Shown here: one piece after another, positions 37,343 through 45,957 of the stretch
How the letters are laid out: each line of letters opens with the position of its first letter
How positions within the stretch are numbered: the first letter of the stretch is position 1
Source: Pseudomonas fluorescens
GTDB taxonomy: Bacteria; Pseudomonadota; Gammaproteobacteria; Pseudomonadales; Pseudomonadaceae
Direction of reading: 5' to 3'
Length of the DNA stretch: 64,000 nt
Assembly (NCBI RefSeq): GCF_003732425.1
Contig: NZ_MOBX01000003.1
Span: 496,001 to 560,000, forward strand
The notes under the pieces: generated by a model
Database searches by the model: none
What the model saw: the letters and a program-made list of their open reading frames with translations, nothing else
What the model was told of the DNA's origin: nothing
Position numbers and translations under genes: made by a program

Positions 37343-38230
37343 ATGCTGCTGCGACATTTGCGTTACCTGCTGGCCGTTGCCGATCACGGCGGCTTTACCC
37401 GTGCCGCCGAGGCCCTGCATGTGTCGCAGCCGACCCTGTCGCAACAGATTCGCCAACTGGAGGAAACCCTGGGGGTGAACCTGTTTGATCGCACTTCGCG
37501 CACGGTCAAACCCACCGATGCTGGCGAGGCCTACATCGAATGCGCGCGACGGGTGCTGGTGGAGCTGGAGGCGGGCAAGCGCGCGTTGCATGACGTGAAG
37601 GATTTATCTCGCGGGACGTTGCGCCTGGCGATGACGCCGACGTTCATGGCGTATCTGGTCGGGCCATTGGTGCGCGACTTTGCCGCGCGCTATCCGGGGA
37701 TTCATTTGCAGATTTTCGAACTGTCGATGGACGACATCGAAGCAGGTCTGGCAGATGACTCGCTGGATATTGCGATTGCGTTTACGCCGGTGCGCAATAC
37801 CGATATCGAATGCATTCCGGCGTTTACCGAAACGTTGGGGATCATGGTCGGGCGTGAGCATCCGCTGTATGACAGCCACTCGTTACTGACGCCGGAAGAT
37901 ATTGCGTCACTGGATTTCGCCTTGTTGGCGCCGGACTTCATCACGCGGTTATCGGTGGATGAATATTTCCGTCAGCACGCAATTACGCCACAGGTGCGGA
38001 TCGAGGTGAACTCGGTGAGTACGTTGCTGGAGGTGGTGCGTCACTCACCGATGGCGACGATGCTGCCGCAGGCAATCGCGACGGAGGATCGGGCGTTACG
38101 CCGGTTGCGCGTCAAGAGTGATGTGCCGCAGCGCGGGGCGGCGCTGTTGCGGCGGCGCAATAATTATCACAGTGCGGCGGCGGTGGCGTTTGTGGAGTTG
38201 GTGTTGGGCATGGGAAGCCCCTCACCCTAA
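37343..38230 (+). CDS. cynR: LysR-type activator CynR
   Basis: 295 residues. The N-terminal winged helix MLLRHLRYLLAVADHGGFTRAAEALHVSQPTLSQQIRQLE is typical of LysR proteins and closely like CynR; the effector domain follows (LRLAMTPTFMAYLVGPL...). Divergent from cynS by 120 bases, so it is expected to activate the cyanate operon in response to cyanate. The stop is followed by a bidirectional terminator. Confidence 0.93.
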   Translation: MLLRHLRYLLAVADHGGFTRAAEALHVSQPTLSQQIRQLEETLGVNLFDRTSRTVKPTDAGEAYIECARRVLVELEAGKRALHDVKDLSRGTLRLAMTPTFMAYLVGPLVRDFAARYPGIHLQIFELSMDDIEAGLADDSLDIAIAFTPVRNTDIECIPAFTETLGIMVGREHPLYDSHSLLTPEDIASLDFALLAPDFITRLSVDEYFRQHAITPQVRIEVNSVSTLLEVVRHSPMATMLPQAIATEDRALRRLRVKSDVPQRGAALLRRRNNYHSAAAVAFVELVLGMGSPSP

Positions 38231-38285
38231 CCCTCTCCCTCGGGAGAGGGCAATTCCAGTCACGCCAAATCAACGCAAGCGAACC

Positions 38286-38321
38286 AAAAAAGGCCTGCTT
38301 CCTTTAAGGAAGCAGGCCTTT
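38286..38321. terminator. Bidirectional terminator between cynR and convergent gene
   Basis: AAAGGCCTGCTTCC and GGAAGCAGGCCTTT form a 14-bp stem with A- and T-tracts on either side. A further small palindrome, CCCTCTCCCTCGGGAGAGGG, lies at 38231-38250. Confidence 0.92.
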
Positions 38322-38340
38322 CAATTATTTAATTACTGAC

Positions 38341-38670
38341 TCAGCAGAACCGATCAATCACCCGAACTTCGTTGTTGTTCTGCATCGAATCCCACGCCTG
38401 TTTCAGCGTTTGCAGAACATTACCGATGAAGTCCTTGTCGGCCGCGGCTTTCTTGCCAACATAACCGTGGCCGCGGCGGTACATCTTCAGGCGGGCCAGC
38501 AGGTTCTGATGGTTGCGGTCGAACTCGTCTTCGTCAGCATGGGTCGCCAGGCAGTCGATATGCACCTGACCCGACTTGCTGATCCACAGAATATGGCTGT
38601 CGTGGCTGTCTTTCTGCGCCGCGAATATACGAGCCAGTTCTTCGATAGTAGGTTGATTGTTCAGATTCAT
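38341..38670 (-). CDS. Conserved-looking hypothetical protein
   Basis: 109 residues, not recognised. Soluble, no signal peptide, with a pattern of short helices: a start MNLNNQPTIEELARIFAAQKD, a middle HIDCLATHADEDEFDRNHQN, and a C-terminal helix. Its codon use matches the neighbourhood and the shared bidirectional terminator at its end supports a real gene. A soluble helical regulator is conceivable but not shown. Confidence 0.6.
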   Translation of the reverse strand: MNLNNQPTIEELARIFAAQKDSHDSHILWISKSGQVHIDCLATHADEDEFDRNHQNLLARLKMYRRGHGYVGKKAAADKDFIGNVLQTLKQAWDSMQNNNEVRVIDRFC

Positions 38671-38845
38671 GATATTGCCCCTTGACCAGTCTGGTGATCT
38701 TTCAAAGTTGATTCGCTAATACAGGTAGCCCATCGGTTAGTTGATCCCTGGCACCGAAACCAGGACGTCAGCGCTCGCCCGTGTGAAGTACGGGGTCGTG
38801 CATCTGTTGCATGTAGTCGTGTTGAATAACTGCTACGCAATAGCG

Positions 38846-39055
38846 TCACAACGAGGAGAAGCAGCGAAAACCGGGAGGCTCCTTGACGACATTTACCGTG
38901 TCGGCCACAAGCGTCTTGAGAATTTTCGCCAGCGCTTCTCGTCCTTGTACTGGACGTTCAGGCCAGGTCAGCTTCTTCAATCTGCCTTGTGGGCAGCGTG
39001 TATCCGGAAAAAACAACTCGGCGGTCAGACGAGTTTGCTCAAGCGTGTTACTCAT
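38846..39055 (-). CDS. Possible small protein or gene remnant
   Basis: 69 codons from ATG 39055 (MSNTLEQTRLTAELFFPDTR). The composition is protein-like, but there is no strong ribosome binding site and no recognised relative. The surrounding 510 bases (38671-39180) are lower in GC and otherwise empty, so this may be a decayed gene. Kept with low confidence. Confidence 0.3.
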   Translation of the reverse strand: MSNTLEQTRLTAELFFPDTRCPQGRLKKLTWPERPVQGREALAKILKTLVADTVNVVKEPPGFRCFSSL

Positions 39056-39180
39056 GTTCCCGATCGGGGAACGTCTTCATCATGCAAAAGCAAAACGACG
39101 CCGTCAACGGTTTTGTAGTGATTATTTTTGGTCACTACATATTGTCGGACAAAGCTGTTTTGGAATGAGAAAGAATCCGT

Positions 39181-39684
39181 TCAGGCAACGGAAAAAGGCG
39201 TACGCACGCGGTAGAACGTGCACGGATAGCCGTCCACTTCATGCTGCTGCCGGGTGAAATCGCCGCCGCTCAATACAGGAATCAGGCCGGCCCAGAAGCG
39301 CTGTGCCGGCCGGTTGGCGTCGATATGGAAAATCTGCCATTGACCGGGGATGTGGCTCAAGAGGGCAGAGACGACAAACTGCGCGACGCCTTGGCCACGA
39401 AAGCGTCGCGCAATGAAGAAGTAGCCGATGTTGTGTTCGGCGCCGGCGATGTGCGTTTCGTTATCAACGGTCACGAAACCGGCGAGCTCGCCGTCGACGC
39501 GAATCAGGAACGGTCGGGTAGCGGGATGGCGCCAGTAGTCGATTTTCGGCTGGATCGAGAAAAAGCCGTGCTCGGCGAGTTTCAGCGGCAGCCATTCGCT
39601 GAAGTCGTGCATGTAGAACTGCATGAGGTTTTCGATGATGTCCAGCTCATCGCGTTGGGCGGGGTGCAGTTCGATATTGGCCAT
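39181..39684 (-). CDS. GNAT-family N-acetyltransferase
   Basis: 167 residues with a GNAT fold. The acetyl-CoA-binding motif A is visible as YFFIARRFRGQGVAQFVV, following a beta strand with HNIGY. The C-terminal part, HIDANRPAQRFWAGL, matches the family helix 4/beta 6 region. Substrate unknown. Single gene, followed by a REP-like element. Confidence 0.85.
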   Translation of the reverse strand: MANIELHPAQRDELDIIENLMQFYMHDFSEWLPLKLAEHGFFSIQPKIDYWRHPATRPFLIRVDGELAGFVTVDNETHIAGAEHNIGYFFIARRFRGQGVAQFVVSALLSHIPGQWQIFHIDANRPAQRFWAGLIPVLSGGDFTRQQHEVDGYPCTFYRVRTPFSVA

Positions 39685-39733
39685 CGCGCGATGCTCCTGA
39701 AGATTGCGACTTCAGTATTGTCGACTCAACACA

Positions 39734-39868
39734 CTGTGGCGAGGGAGCTTGCTCCCGCTGGGTGGCGAAGCGACCCTGAACGCTGCAATTACAGTGCATC
39801 AGTTACACCTGGGTTACAGGTATGCGACTGCTGCGCAGCCAAGCGGGAGCAAGCTCCCTCGCCACAGG
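39734..39868. repeat. REP-like inverted repeat, family III, enlarged
   Basis: CTGTGGCGAGGGAGCTTGCT faces AGCAAGCTCCCTCGCCACAG; the centre of about 95 bases carries extra sequence not found in the other copies except 43560, which has a similar central stretch. Confidence 0.9.
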
Positions 39869-39911
39869 GAATAATCAAGCCACAGAAAGCAATCAAGCTG
39901 CGGAGTTTGTG

Positions 39912-41843
39912 CTATTTGGCTGCGCGTTTGGTCGTGCCGGCGCTCTTGCTGCGGGTCGATTTGCGTTTCTTCTTCCACGGGGCCGCTGCTTTGCCGGCCG
40001 GTGGCGGGCCGCTGATGGTCAGGCTGAGGCTGGAACAGCGCGTCACCTGTTTGCTCATCCATGCCGCTTGTTTGGTCACGAACTCTTCCAGACTCATTTC
40101 GCCGCTTTGCACCATGTCCAGCGCCTGTTCCCAGATTGCCGTGGTGCCGGGGTCGGCAATCGCGCGGGGCACTGCGTCGATCAGGCTGAACGCGGCCGGG
40201 GTGGCGGCGAGGGCCTTGCCGTTTTTCACCAGATAGCCCCGATCAATCAAGCCCTGGATGATCGAGGCACGGGTGGCTTCGGTGCCGATCCCGGTGGTGT
40301 CCTTGAGTTTCTGTTTGAGCAGCGGGTCCTCCACCAGTTTGGCGACGTTTTTCATCGCCTTGATCAGGTCACCTTCGGTGTAGGGCTTGGGCGGTTGCGT
40401 CCACAGGTCCTTGAGTTTCACCGCAGCAATGGCGCATTCGACGCCGTGGCTCAGGGCTGGCAAGGTTTGTGGCGCCGGAGCTTCGCGACCCTTGGCCGGG
40501 GCCAGCGCTTCTGGCAGTGCGCGTTTCCAGCCCGGTTCGATGATCTGCTTGCCAACTGCGCGCAGGGCTTCACCGGCGCAATCGAAATCGGCCTGGGTAC
40601 GATCGTATTCGTGATTGGGCAGGAACTGCGCCAGATAGCGTGCGCGGATCAACGTATAGACCGCACGGTGCTTGCCGCTCAGGCGTTCAAGGTTTTTCGC
40701 CGCAGCGGTGGGGATGATGCCGTGGTGCGCGCTGACCTTGGCGTCGTTCCATGCCCGGGAGCGGCGCTGGGGTTCGAGAAAGCCTTGCAGCGCCTCAAGA
40801 CCCGGATCGGCCTGACGCAGCGCGGCGAGAATCCCCGGCGCTTCACTGTGCTGGCTCAGCGGCAAATAACCGCAATCACTGCGCGGATAGGTGATGACTT
40901 TGTAGGTTTCGTAGAGGGCCTGCGCGATGTCGAGGGTTTCCTGCGCGCCGAGGCCGAGTTTCTTCGAGCAGACTTCCTGCAAGGTGCCGAGATCGAAGGG
41001 CAGGGGTGCCACTTCGCGCATGCGCTCGGTTTTCAGCTTGGCCACCCGGGCACTGGCAGCGCTGCTGATCGCTGCCGCGGCTTGTTGGGCCAGCGTTTGA
41101 TTCAGGCAGCGATCCTGGTCGTCACAGACATCCGGCGGCGCGCGCCACTGTGCGGTAAACGGAATGCCGTGGTGCAGCAGATCGACATCAATCGCCCAGA
41201 ACGGCACTGGCACGAAATCGGCGATGCTGCGGTCGCGATCCACCACCAGACGCAAGGTTGGCGTCTGCACCCGGCCCACCGGCAGTACGCCTTGATAACC
41301 CGATTGCCGCCCCAGCAGCGTGAACAGCCGGCTCATGTTCATGCCGATCAGCCAGTCTGCCCGCGAGCGGCCCAGCGCCGAGTGATACAGGCTGAAGGTC
41401 TCGGCGCCCGGCTTCAGTGCTGCCAGGGCCTTGCGGATCGAGGCTTCGTCCAGCGCCGACAGCCACAAACGGCGGATCGGCCCGCGATAACGACAGTGTT
41501 CGACCAGTTCCCGGGCGATCATCTCGCCCTCACGGTCGGCGTCGGTGGCGATGATCAGCTCGCTGGCCTCGCCGAGCAGGCGTTTGACCGCTTTGTACTG
41601 GCTGGCGGTGCGCGGTTTGACGGTCATTTTCCACTTGTCCGGGATGATCGGCAGATCGGCCAGGACCCAGCGCTTGTAACGGGCGTCATAGGCATCCGGC
41701 GGGGCGGTTTCGAGCAAGTGGCCGATGCACCAGGTCACCGTGACGTCTGTTCCCAGCCAGCAGCCGTCGCCCCGACGCCTGGCGCCGAGCACGGCCGCAA
41801 TGTCTTTGGCCTGGGAAGGTTTTTCACAGAGGTACAACCGCAT
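39912..41843 (-). CDS. topB: DNA topoisomerase III
   Basis: Type IA topoisomerase that decatenates DNA and resolves recombination intermediates. About 643 residues from ATG 41843; an ATG three codons earlier (41852) is also possible. The TOPRIM metal site is Glu4 (LCEKPSQA) with DADREGE near 101-107; catalytic Tyr319 is in ITYPRSDCGY. The C-terminus ends in a basic tail (KKKRKSTRSKS). A LexA-like box lies 72-87 bases upstream, suggesting DNA-damage control. Confidence 0.95.
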   Translation of the reverse strand: MRLYLCEKPSQAKDIAAVLGARRRGDGCWLGTDVTVTWCIGHLLETAPPDAYDARYKRWVLADLPIIPDKWKMTVKPRTASQYKAVKRLLGEASELIIATDADREGEMIARELVEHCRYRGPIRRLWLSALDEASIRKALAALKPGAETFSLYHSALGRSRADWLIGMNMSRLFTLLGRQSGYQGVLPVGRVQTPTLRLVVDRDRSIADFVPVPFWAIDVDLLHHGIPFTAQWRAPPDVCDDQDRCLNQTLAQQAAAAISSAASARVAKLKTERMREVAPLPFDLGTLQEVCSKKLGLGAQETLDIAQALYETYKVITYPRSDCGYLPLSQHSEAPGILAALRQADPGLEALQGFLEPQRRSRAWNDAKVSAHHGIIPTAAAKNLERLSGKHRAVYTLIRARYLAQFLPNHEYDRTQADFDCAGEALRAVGKQIIEPGWKRALPEALAPAKGREAPAPQTLPALSHGVECAIAAVKLKDLWTQPPKPYTEGDLIKAMKNVAKLVEDPLLKQKLKDTTGIGTEATRASIIQGLIDRGYLVKNGKALAATPAAFSLIDAVPRAIADPGTTAIWEQALDMVQSGEMSLEEFVTKQAAWMSKQVTRCSSLSLTISGPPPAGKAAAPWKKKRKSTRSKSAGTTKRAAK

Positions 41844-41914
41844 AACCACCATCGTCGATCAAGGTCCGCACAGGTGCACAGAATGGCCGGACTTGGCGTC
41901 AGGGGCAACTTTTA

Positions 41915-41930
41915 TCTGTATGGATATACA
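41915..41930. promoter_or_regulatory. LexA-type (SOS) box
   Basis: CTGTATGGATATACAG matches CTGT-N8-ACAG, and the dyad extends on both sides (TTTTAT...ATAAAA, 41910-41937). It is 72 bases from the topB start and about 190 from the serralysin start, so topB is the likelier target. Consensus match only. Confidence 0.65.
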
Positions 41931-41976
41931 GATAAAAAGCATTGCAGCACGTGACGGGTAATACAGGGACGCAGGC

Positions 41977-42004
41977 CCGGCTATCGAGAAATCGATTAGC
42001 CCCC
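41977..42004. other. Stable GAAA-loop hairpin upstream of the serralysin gene
   Basis: GGCTATCGA-GAAA-TCGATTAGCC forms a stem with a GNRA-type loop in the 5' region of the serralysin gene. It could lie in its leader; no T-run follows. Confidence 0.5.
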
Positions 42005-42121
42005 GGTTTGCGCCTGTGTCAGATTTTTCGGCGATGCAAAACACGCGAGTGACAGGACGATCTCGCCAGAAGATCGCCGTGGTCTGTCGACACTGACTAC
42101 TCAGAAACAAGGAAGTCCACC

Positions 42122-43528
42122 ATGGCTCAAGCCAAATCCAACACCACCAGCGCCTTCGATCAAGTCGATACGTTCAGCCACTTGTATGACCGTGGCAATG
42201 GTCTGGTCAACGGCAAACCGTCGTTCACCGCCGACCAGGCAGCCGACGAAATCCTGCGCAAAAACCTGTCGTGGGGTGACAAGAACGCTGATGGCAAGAT
42301 CGACCTCAGCTATACGTTCCTGACCGAGAAACCGGCGAACTACAACGTCAAACTGGGCAACTTCAGCGAGTTCAGCGCCCAGCAGAAAGCCCAGGCCGTG
42401 CTGGCCATGCAATCCTGGGCTGACGTTGCCAACGTCACCTTCACTGAAGGCAAGGGCGGTGATGGCCACATGACCTTCGGCAACTACGACGTCAGCACTG
42501 GTGGCGCGGCATTCGCTTATCTGCCGGGCGGCAGCAGCTACGACGGTCAGTCGTGGTACCTGATCAACGATCAATATCAGGTCAACAAAACTCCGGACAC
42601 CAACAACTACGGGCGCCAGACCCTGACCCACGAAATCGGCCACACCCTCGGCCTGTCGCACCCGGGCGCGTACAACGCCGGCAACGGCAACCCGACCTAC
42701 AACGACGCCAAATACGCCGAAGACACCCGTGGCTACAGCCTGATGAGCTATTGGAGCGAAGCCAATACCGAGCAGAATTTCAGCAAGGACGGCAGCGGCG
42801 CTTACGCCTCGGCGCCGTTGCTGGACGATATCGTCGCTGTGCAAAAACTCTATGGCGCCAACTACGCGACCCGCGCCGATGACACCACGTACGGCTTCAA
42901 TTCCAATGCCGAGCGCGATTTCTACAGTGCCACTTCGGCGTCTTCCAAAGTGGTGTTCTCGGTGTGGGATGGCGGCGGCAACGACACCCTGGACTTCTCC
43001 GGCTTCAGCCAGAACCAGAAGATCAACCTCAATGAAGGTTCGTTCTCCGATGTCGGCGGCCTGGTCGGCAACGTTTCTATTGCTTACGGTGTGACTGTCG
43101 AGAATGCGGTGGGCGGTTCGGGCAATGACTTGCTGATCGGCAATGCGGCCGCCAACGATCTGTTCGGCGGTGCCGGCAACGACATCCTCTACGGTGGTGG
43201 CGGTGGCGATACCTTGTGGGGCGGTGCAGGGGCAGACACCTTTGTGTTTGGTGCGGCCAGCGATTCGACCATGACCGCGCCGGACTGGATCATGGATTTC
43301 ACCAGCGGTCTGGACAAGATCGACCTGTCGGGGATCGCCGGTTTCGCCACGGGCGCGGCGTCGCTGAACTTCGTCAGCGGCTTCACCGGGCATGCGGGCG
43401 ACGCGATCCTGACCTACTTCGCGCAGACTAATCAGACCAGCCTGATGGTTGACCTGACGGGGCAGGGGGCGGTGGACTTTGCTGTGGGTGTGGTGGGGCA
43501 GGCGGTGGCGAGCGACATAGTCGCCTGA
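42122..43528 (+). CDS. Serralysin-family zinc metalloprotease (AprA-like)
   Basis: Secreted metzincin protease with type I secretion. 468 residues. The zinc motif [11 protein letters not shown] is at 170-180 and the Met-turn SLMSYW follows near 207. Calcium-binding RTX nonapeptide repeats lie at roughly 337-375 ([28 protein letters not shown]). The last residues, [13 protein letters not shown], fit the uncleaved type I C-terminal signal. No aprDEF-type transporter or inhibitor gene is adjacent, so export must use a system encoded elsewhere. AAGGA precedes the ATG. Confidence 0.95.
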   Translation: MAQAKSNTTSAFDQVDTFSHLYDRGNGLVNGKPSFTADQAADEILRKNLSWGDKNADGKIDLSYTFLTEKPANYNVKLGNFSEFSAQQKAQAVLAMQSWADVANVTFTEGKGGDGHMTFGNYDVSTGGAAFAYLPGGSSYDGQSWYLINDQYQVNKTPDTNNYGRQTLTHEIGHTLGLSHPGAYNAGNGNPTYNDAKYAEDTRGYSLMSYWSEANTEQNFSKDGSGAYASAPLLDDIVAVQKLYGANYATRADDTTYGFNSNAERDFYSATSASSKVVFSVWDGGGNDTLDFSGFSQNQKINLNEGSFSDVGGLVGNVSIAYGVTVENAVGGSGNDLLIGNAAANDLFGGAGNDILYGGGGGDTLWGGAGADTFVFGAASDSTMTAPDWIMDFTSGLDKIDLSGIAGFATGAASLNFVSGFTGHAGDAILTYFAQTNQTSLMVDLTGQGAVDFAVGVVGQAVASDIVA

Positions 43529-43559
43529 TCTGAAAGACTTTGGGGCAAGGTCGGAAACG

Positions 43560-43693
43560 TGTGGCGAGGGAGCTTGCTCCCGCTCGGCGGCGCAGCCGTC
43601 GCAAAACCTGAAATTGCGTTATACCTGATGCACTGCGATTTCCGGATTTGGGTCTGCTGCGCAGACCAGCGGGAGCAAGCTCCCTCGCCACAG
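43560..43693. repeat. REP-like inverted repeat, family III, enlarged
   Basis: TGTGGCGAGGGAGCTTGCTC faces GAGCAAGCTCCCTCGCCACA downstream of the serralysin gene; the centre resembles that of the 39734 copy. Confidence 0.92.
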
Positions 43694-43717
43694 TTGGTTC
43701 CATGATAGGAGAACCCC

Positions 43718-44086
43718 ATGAAAAGCTCCGGCCTCAGTCCCGTCATAAACCTCGAACAACTTGTCGGGTGCCTGATAGTGAAATTCCACGGCATCCAGGT
43801 CGCCGCCTCGTCCCACGTACTGATCCTCAACGAAGCCAACTACCCGCCGGTCTATTACGTCCCCCGCGAAGACATCGACGAAAAGTACTTCGCCCGCACC
43901 GATCACACCAGTTATTGCCCGTACAAGGGCGATGCCAACTACTTCAGCCTGCAAGTGCCGGGGCATGAGGGGGCGAATGCGGTGTGGACTTATGAGAAAC
44001 CGAAAATCTCGGTCGAGCCGATCAAAAACTACGTGGCGTTTTATCCTGATCAGGTGAAGTTCGAAGTGATCAAGGCTGATGCCTGA
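43718..44086 (+). CDS. DUF427 domain protein
   Basis: 122 residues. The hallmark NYPPVYYVPREDIDEKYF and the later YCPYKGDANYFSL with NAVWTYEKP identify DUF427, a small beta-rich fold. The ATG is preceded by AGGAG. Function unknown. It begins 25 bases after the REP element and probably has its own promoter; a hairpin follows the stop codon. Confidence 0.87.
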   Translation: MKSSGLSPVINLEQLVGCLIVKFHGIQVAASSHVLILNEANYPPVYYVPREDIDEKYFARTDHTSYCPYKGDANYFSLQVPGHEGANAVWTYEKPKISVEPIKNYVAFYPDQVKFEVIKADA

Positions 44087-44111
44087 CACAGGCTTCTGTG
44101 GTGAAGCCATT

Positions 44112-44141
44112 TGTGGAGAGGGGATAAATCCCCTCTCCACA
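44112..44141. terminator. Terminator-like hairpin between convergent genes
   Basis: TGTGGAGAGGGG and CCCCTCTCCACA form a 12-bp stem with a short AT loop, after both the DUF427 gene and the leftward transporter gene. The T-tract is weak. Confidence 0.65.
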
Positions 44142-44159
44142 AGTTCAATCAGTTCGATT

Positions 44160-45782
44160 TCAGTTCTTGTCGAGATCGATATTCTTCGTCTCACGCAAAC
44201 AGATCATCCCCACCACCAGGCTCACCCCGGTAATCAACACCGGATACCACAGCCCATAGAAAATGTCCCCGGTGTACACCACCAACGCAAACGACACCGT
44301 CGGCAGGAAACCGCCAAACCAGCCGTTGCCGATGTGGTACGGCAGCGACATCGAGGTGTAGCGAATGCGCGTCGGGAACAGTTCGACCATCAGCGCCGCG
44401 AGTGGGCCGTAGCACATGGCCGAGATGATGATCAGCGCGACGATCAGGGCGACGATCATCGGCTTGTTGATCTGCTGCATATCGGCTTGTTGCGGGTAGC
44501 CGGCCAGGGTCACGGCGCCGCGCAGGGCGGCTTCGTCGTAGCCGTCGATTTTCACGTCGCCGATGCTGACTTGCACGCCGCTGCCAGCCGGGGCGGCAGC
44601 GCTGGAGTAGGGCAGGCCTTGCTTGACCAGGAAGGTTTTGACCTTGTCGCACGGGCTGTCGAATTTGGCTTTGCCCACCGGGTCGAACTGGAAGGTGCAG
44701 GTCGCCGGATCCGCCAGCACGGTAATCGGTGCCTGACGGCTGGCCTGATCGATCGCCGGGTTGGCGTAGTGGGCGAGGGATTTGAAGATCGGGAAGTACA
44801 GCGCCGTGGCCAGCAGCAAGCCGAGCATCAGCACCGGTTTGCGCCCGACCTTGTCCGACAGCCAGCCGAAAATGATGAAGAACGGTGCACCGATCACCAC
44901 GCTGATGATCAGCAATGTGTTGGCCACTGCCGGGTCCATTTTCAGGAATTGGGTGAGGAAGAACAGCACGTAGAATTGCGCCGCGTAGAAGGTCACCGCT
45001 TGCCCGGCGTTGATGCTGAACAGGGCGATCAGCACGACTTTGAGGTTTTCCCATTTACCGAAGGATTCGCGGATCGGCGCTTTCGAGGTTTTGCCTTCCT
45101 CTTTCATCTTCAGGTACGCCGGCGACTCGTGCAGGCTCAGGCGGATCCAGGTGGAAATGCCCAGCAGCACGATCGACAGCAGGAACGGAATGCGCCAGCC
45201 CCAGACTTCAAACTGGTCGCCGGTGAAGTAGCGGCAACCGAGCACCACCAGCAGCGACAGCAGCAGGCCGAGGGTCGCGGTGGACTGAATCCAGCTGGTG
45301 TGGAAACCGCGTTTGCCAATCGGCGCGTGCTCGGCCACGTAGGTGGCTGCGCCGCCATATTCACCGCCGAGCGCCAGGCCCTGCAGCATGCGCAGCACCA
45401 CCAGAATGATCGGTGCGGCGATGCCGATGCTGGCGTAGGTTGGCAGCAGGCCGACGCAGAAGGTCGCCACGCCCATCAGAATGATCGTCGCGAGAAAGGT
45501 GTATTTGCGCCCGATCATGTCCCCCAACCGACCGAACACCAGCGCCCCGAACGGCCTCACGATAAAGCCTGCGGCGAAGGCCATCAGCGCAAAGATGAAC
45601 GCTGTGGTGTCGTTGACCCCAGCGAAAAACTGTTTGCTGATCACCGCCGCGAGGGCGCCGTAGAGGAAGAAGTCATACCACTCGAACACCGTCCCCAGTG
45701 ATGAAGCGAAGATGACTTTTTGTGTGGCATTGCTGGTCTCGGCGCTGCGCACGGCGTCCAGCGGCTGAACGTGTTCTGACAT
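44160..45782 (-). CDS. MFS transporter of the metabolite:H+ symporter (MHS) family
   Basis: 540 residues from ATG 45782. Twelve-helix MFS fold with the motif A GRLGDMIGRK after helix 2 and its second-half copy WLSDKVGRKP. The MHS signature SSLGTVFEWYDFFLYGALA is present. Unusually, about 100 hydrophilic residues (roughly 340-438, with two cysteines) are inserted between transmembrane helices 8 and 9. Solutes of relatives are dicarboxylates, proline/betaine or aromatic acids. The adjoining GMC oxidoreductase gene upstream may act on the imported compound. Confidence 0.88.
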   Translation of the reverse strand: MSEHVQPLDAVRSAETSNATQKVIFASSLGTVFEWYDFFLYGALAAVISKQFFAGVNDTTAFIFALMAFAAGFIVRPFGALVFGRLGDMIGRKYTFLATIILMGVATFCVGLLPTYASIGIAAPIILVVLRMLQGLALGGEYGGAATYVAEHAPIGKRGFHTSWIQSTATLGLLLSLLVVLGCRYFTGDQFEVWGWRIPFLLSIVLLGISTWIRLSLHESPAYLKMKEEGKTSKAPIRESFGKWENLKVVLIALFSINAGQAVTFYAAQFYVLFFLTQFLKMDPAVANTLLIISVVIGAPFFIIFGWLSDKVGRKPVLMLGLLLATALYFPIFKSLAHYANPAIDQASRQAPITVLADPATCTFQFDPVGKAKFDSPCDKVKTFLVKQGLPYSSAAAPAGSGVQVSIGDVKIDGYDEAALRGAVTLAGYPQQADMQQINKPMIVALIVALIIISAMCYGPLAALMVELFPTRIRYTSMSLPYHIGNGWFGGFLPTVSFALVVYTGDIFYGLWYPVLITGVSLVVGMICLRETKNIDLDKN

Positions 45783-45865
45783 ATCGGTATCCCTCACAGT
45801 GATTGTTTTTGTTGTTCCACTGGTGTTGCGTGTCCGGGTGATGCCTTGAATTAAACGCGGTCCCT

Positions 45866-45957
45866 TGTAGGAGCTGCCGCAGGCTGCGATCTTTTGATCT
45901 TGCTTTTGATCTGGAAAATCCAAAGTCAAAAGATCGCAGCCTTCGGCAGCTCCTACA
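45866..45957. repeat. REP-like inverted repeat, family I
   Basis: TGTAGGAGCTGCCGCAGGCT faces AGCCTTCGGCAGCTCCTACA. The right end overlaps the last codons and stop codon of the GMC oxidoreductase gene. Confidence 0.93.

Noticed and set aside
39822..41954. Long plus-strand frame (710 codons) opposite topB
   Set aside because: Antisense to a clear topoisomerase III; composition rich in Arg, Gly and Gln typical of shadow frames. It also reads through a REP-like element.
44079..45701. 540-codon plus-strand frame opposite the MHS transporter
   Set aside because: Antisense to a transporter with clear membrane helices and motifs.
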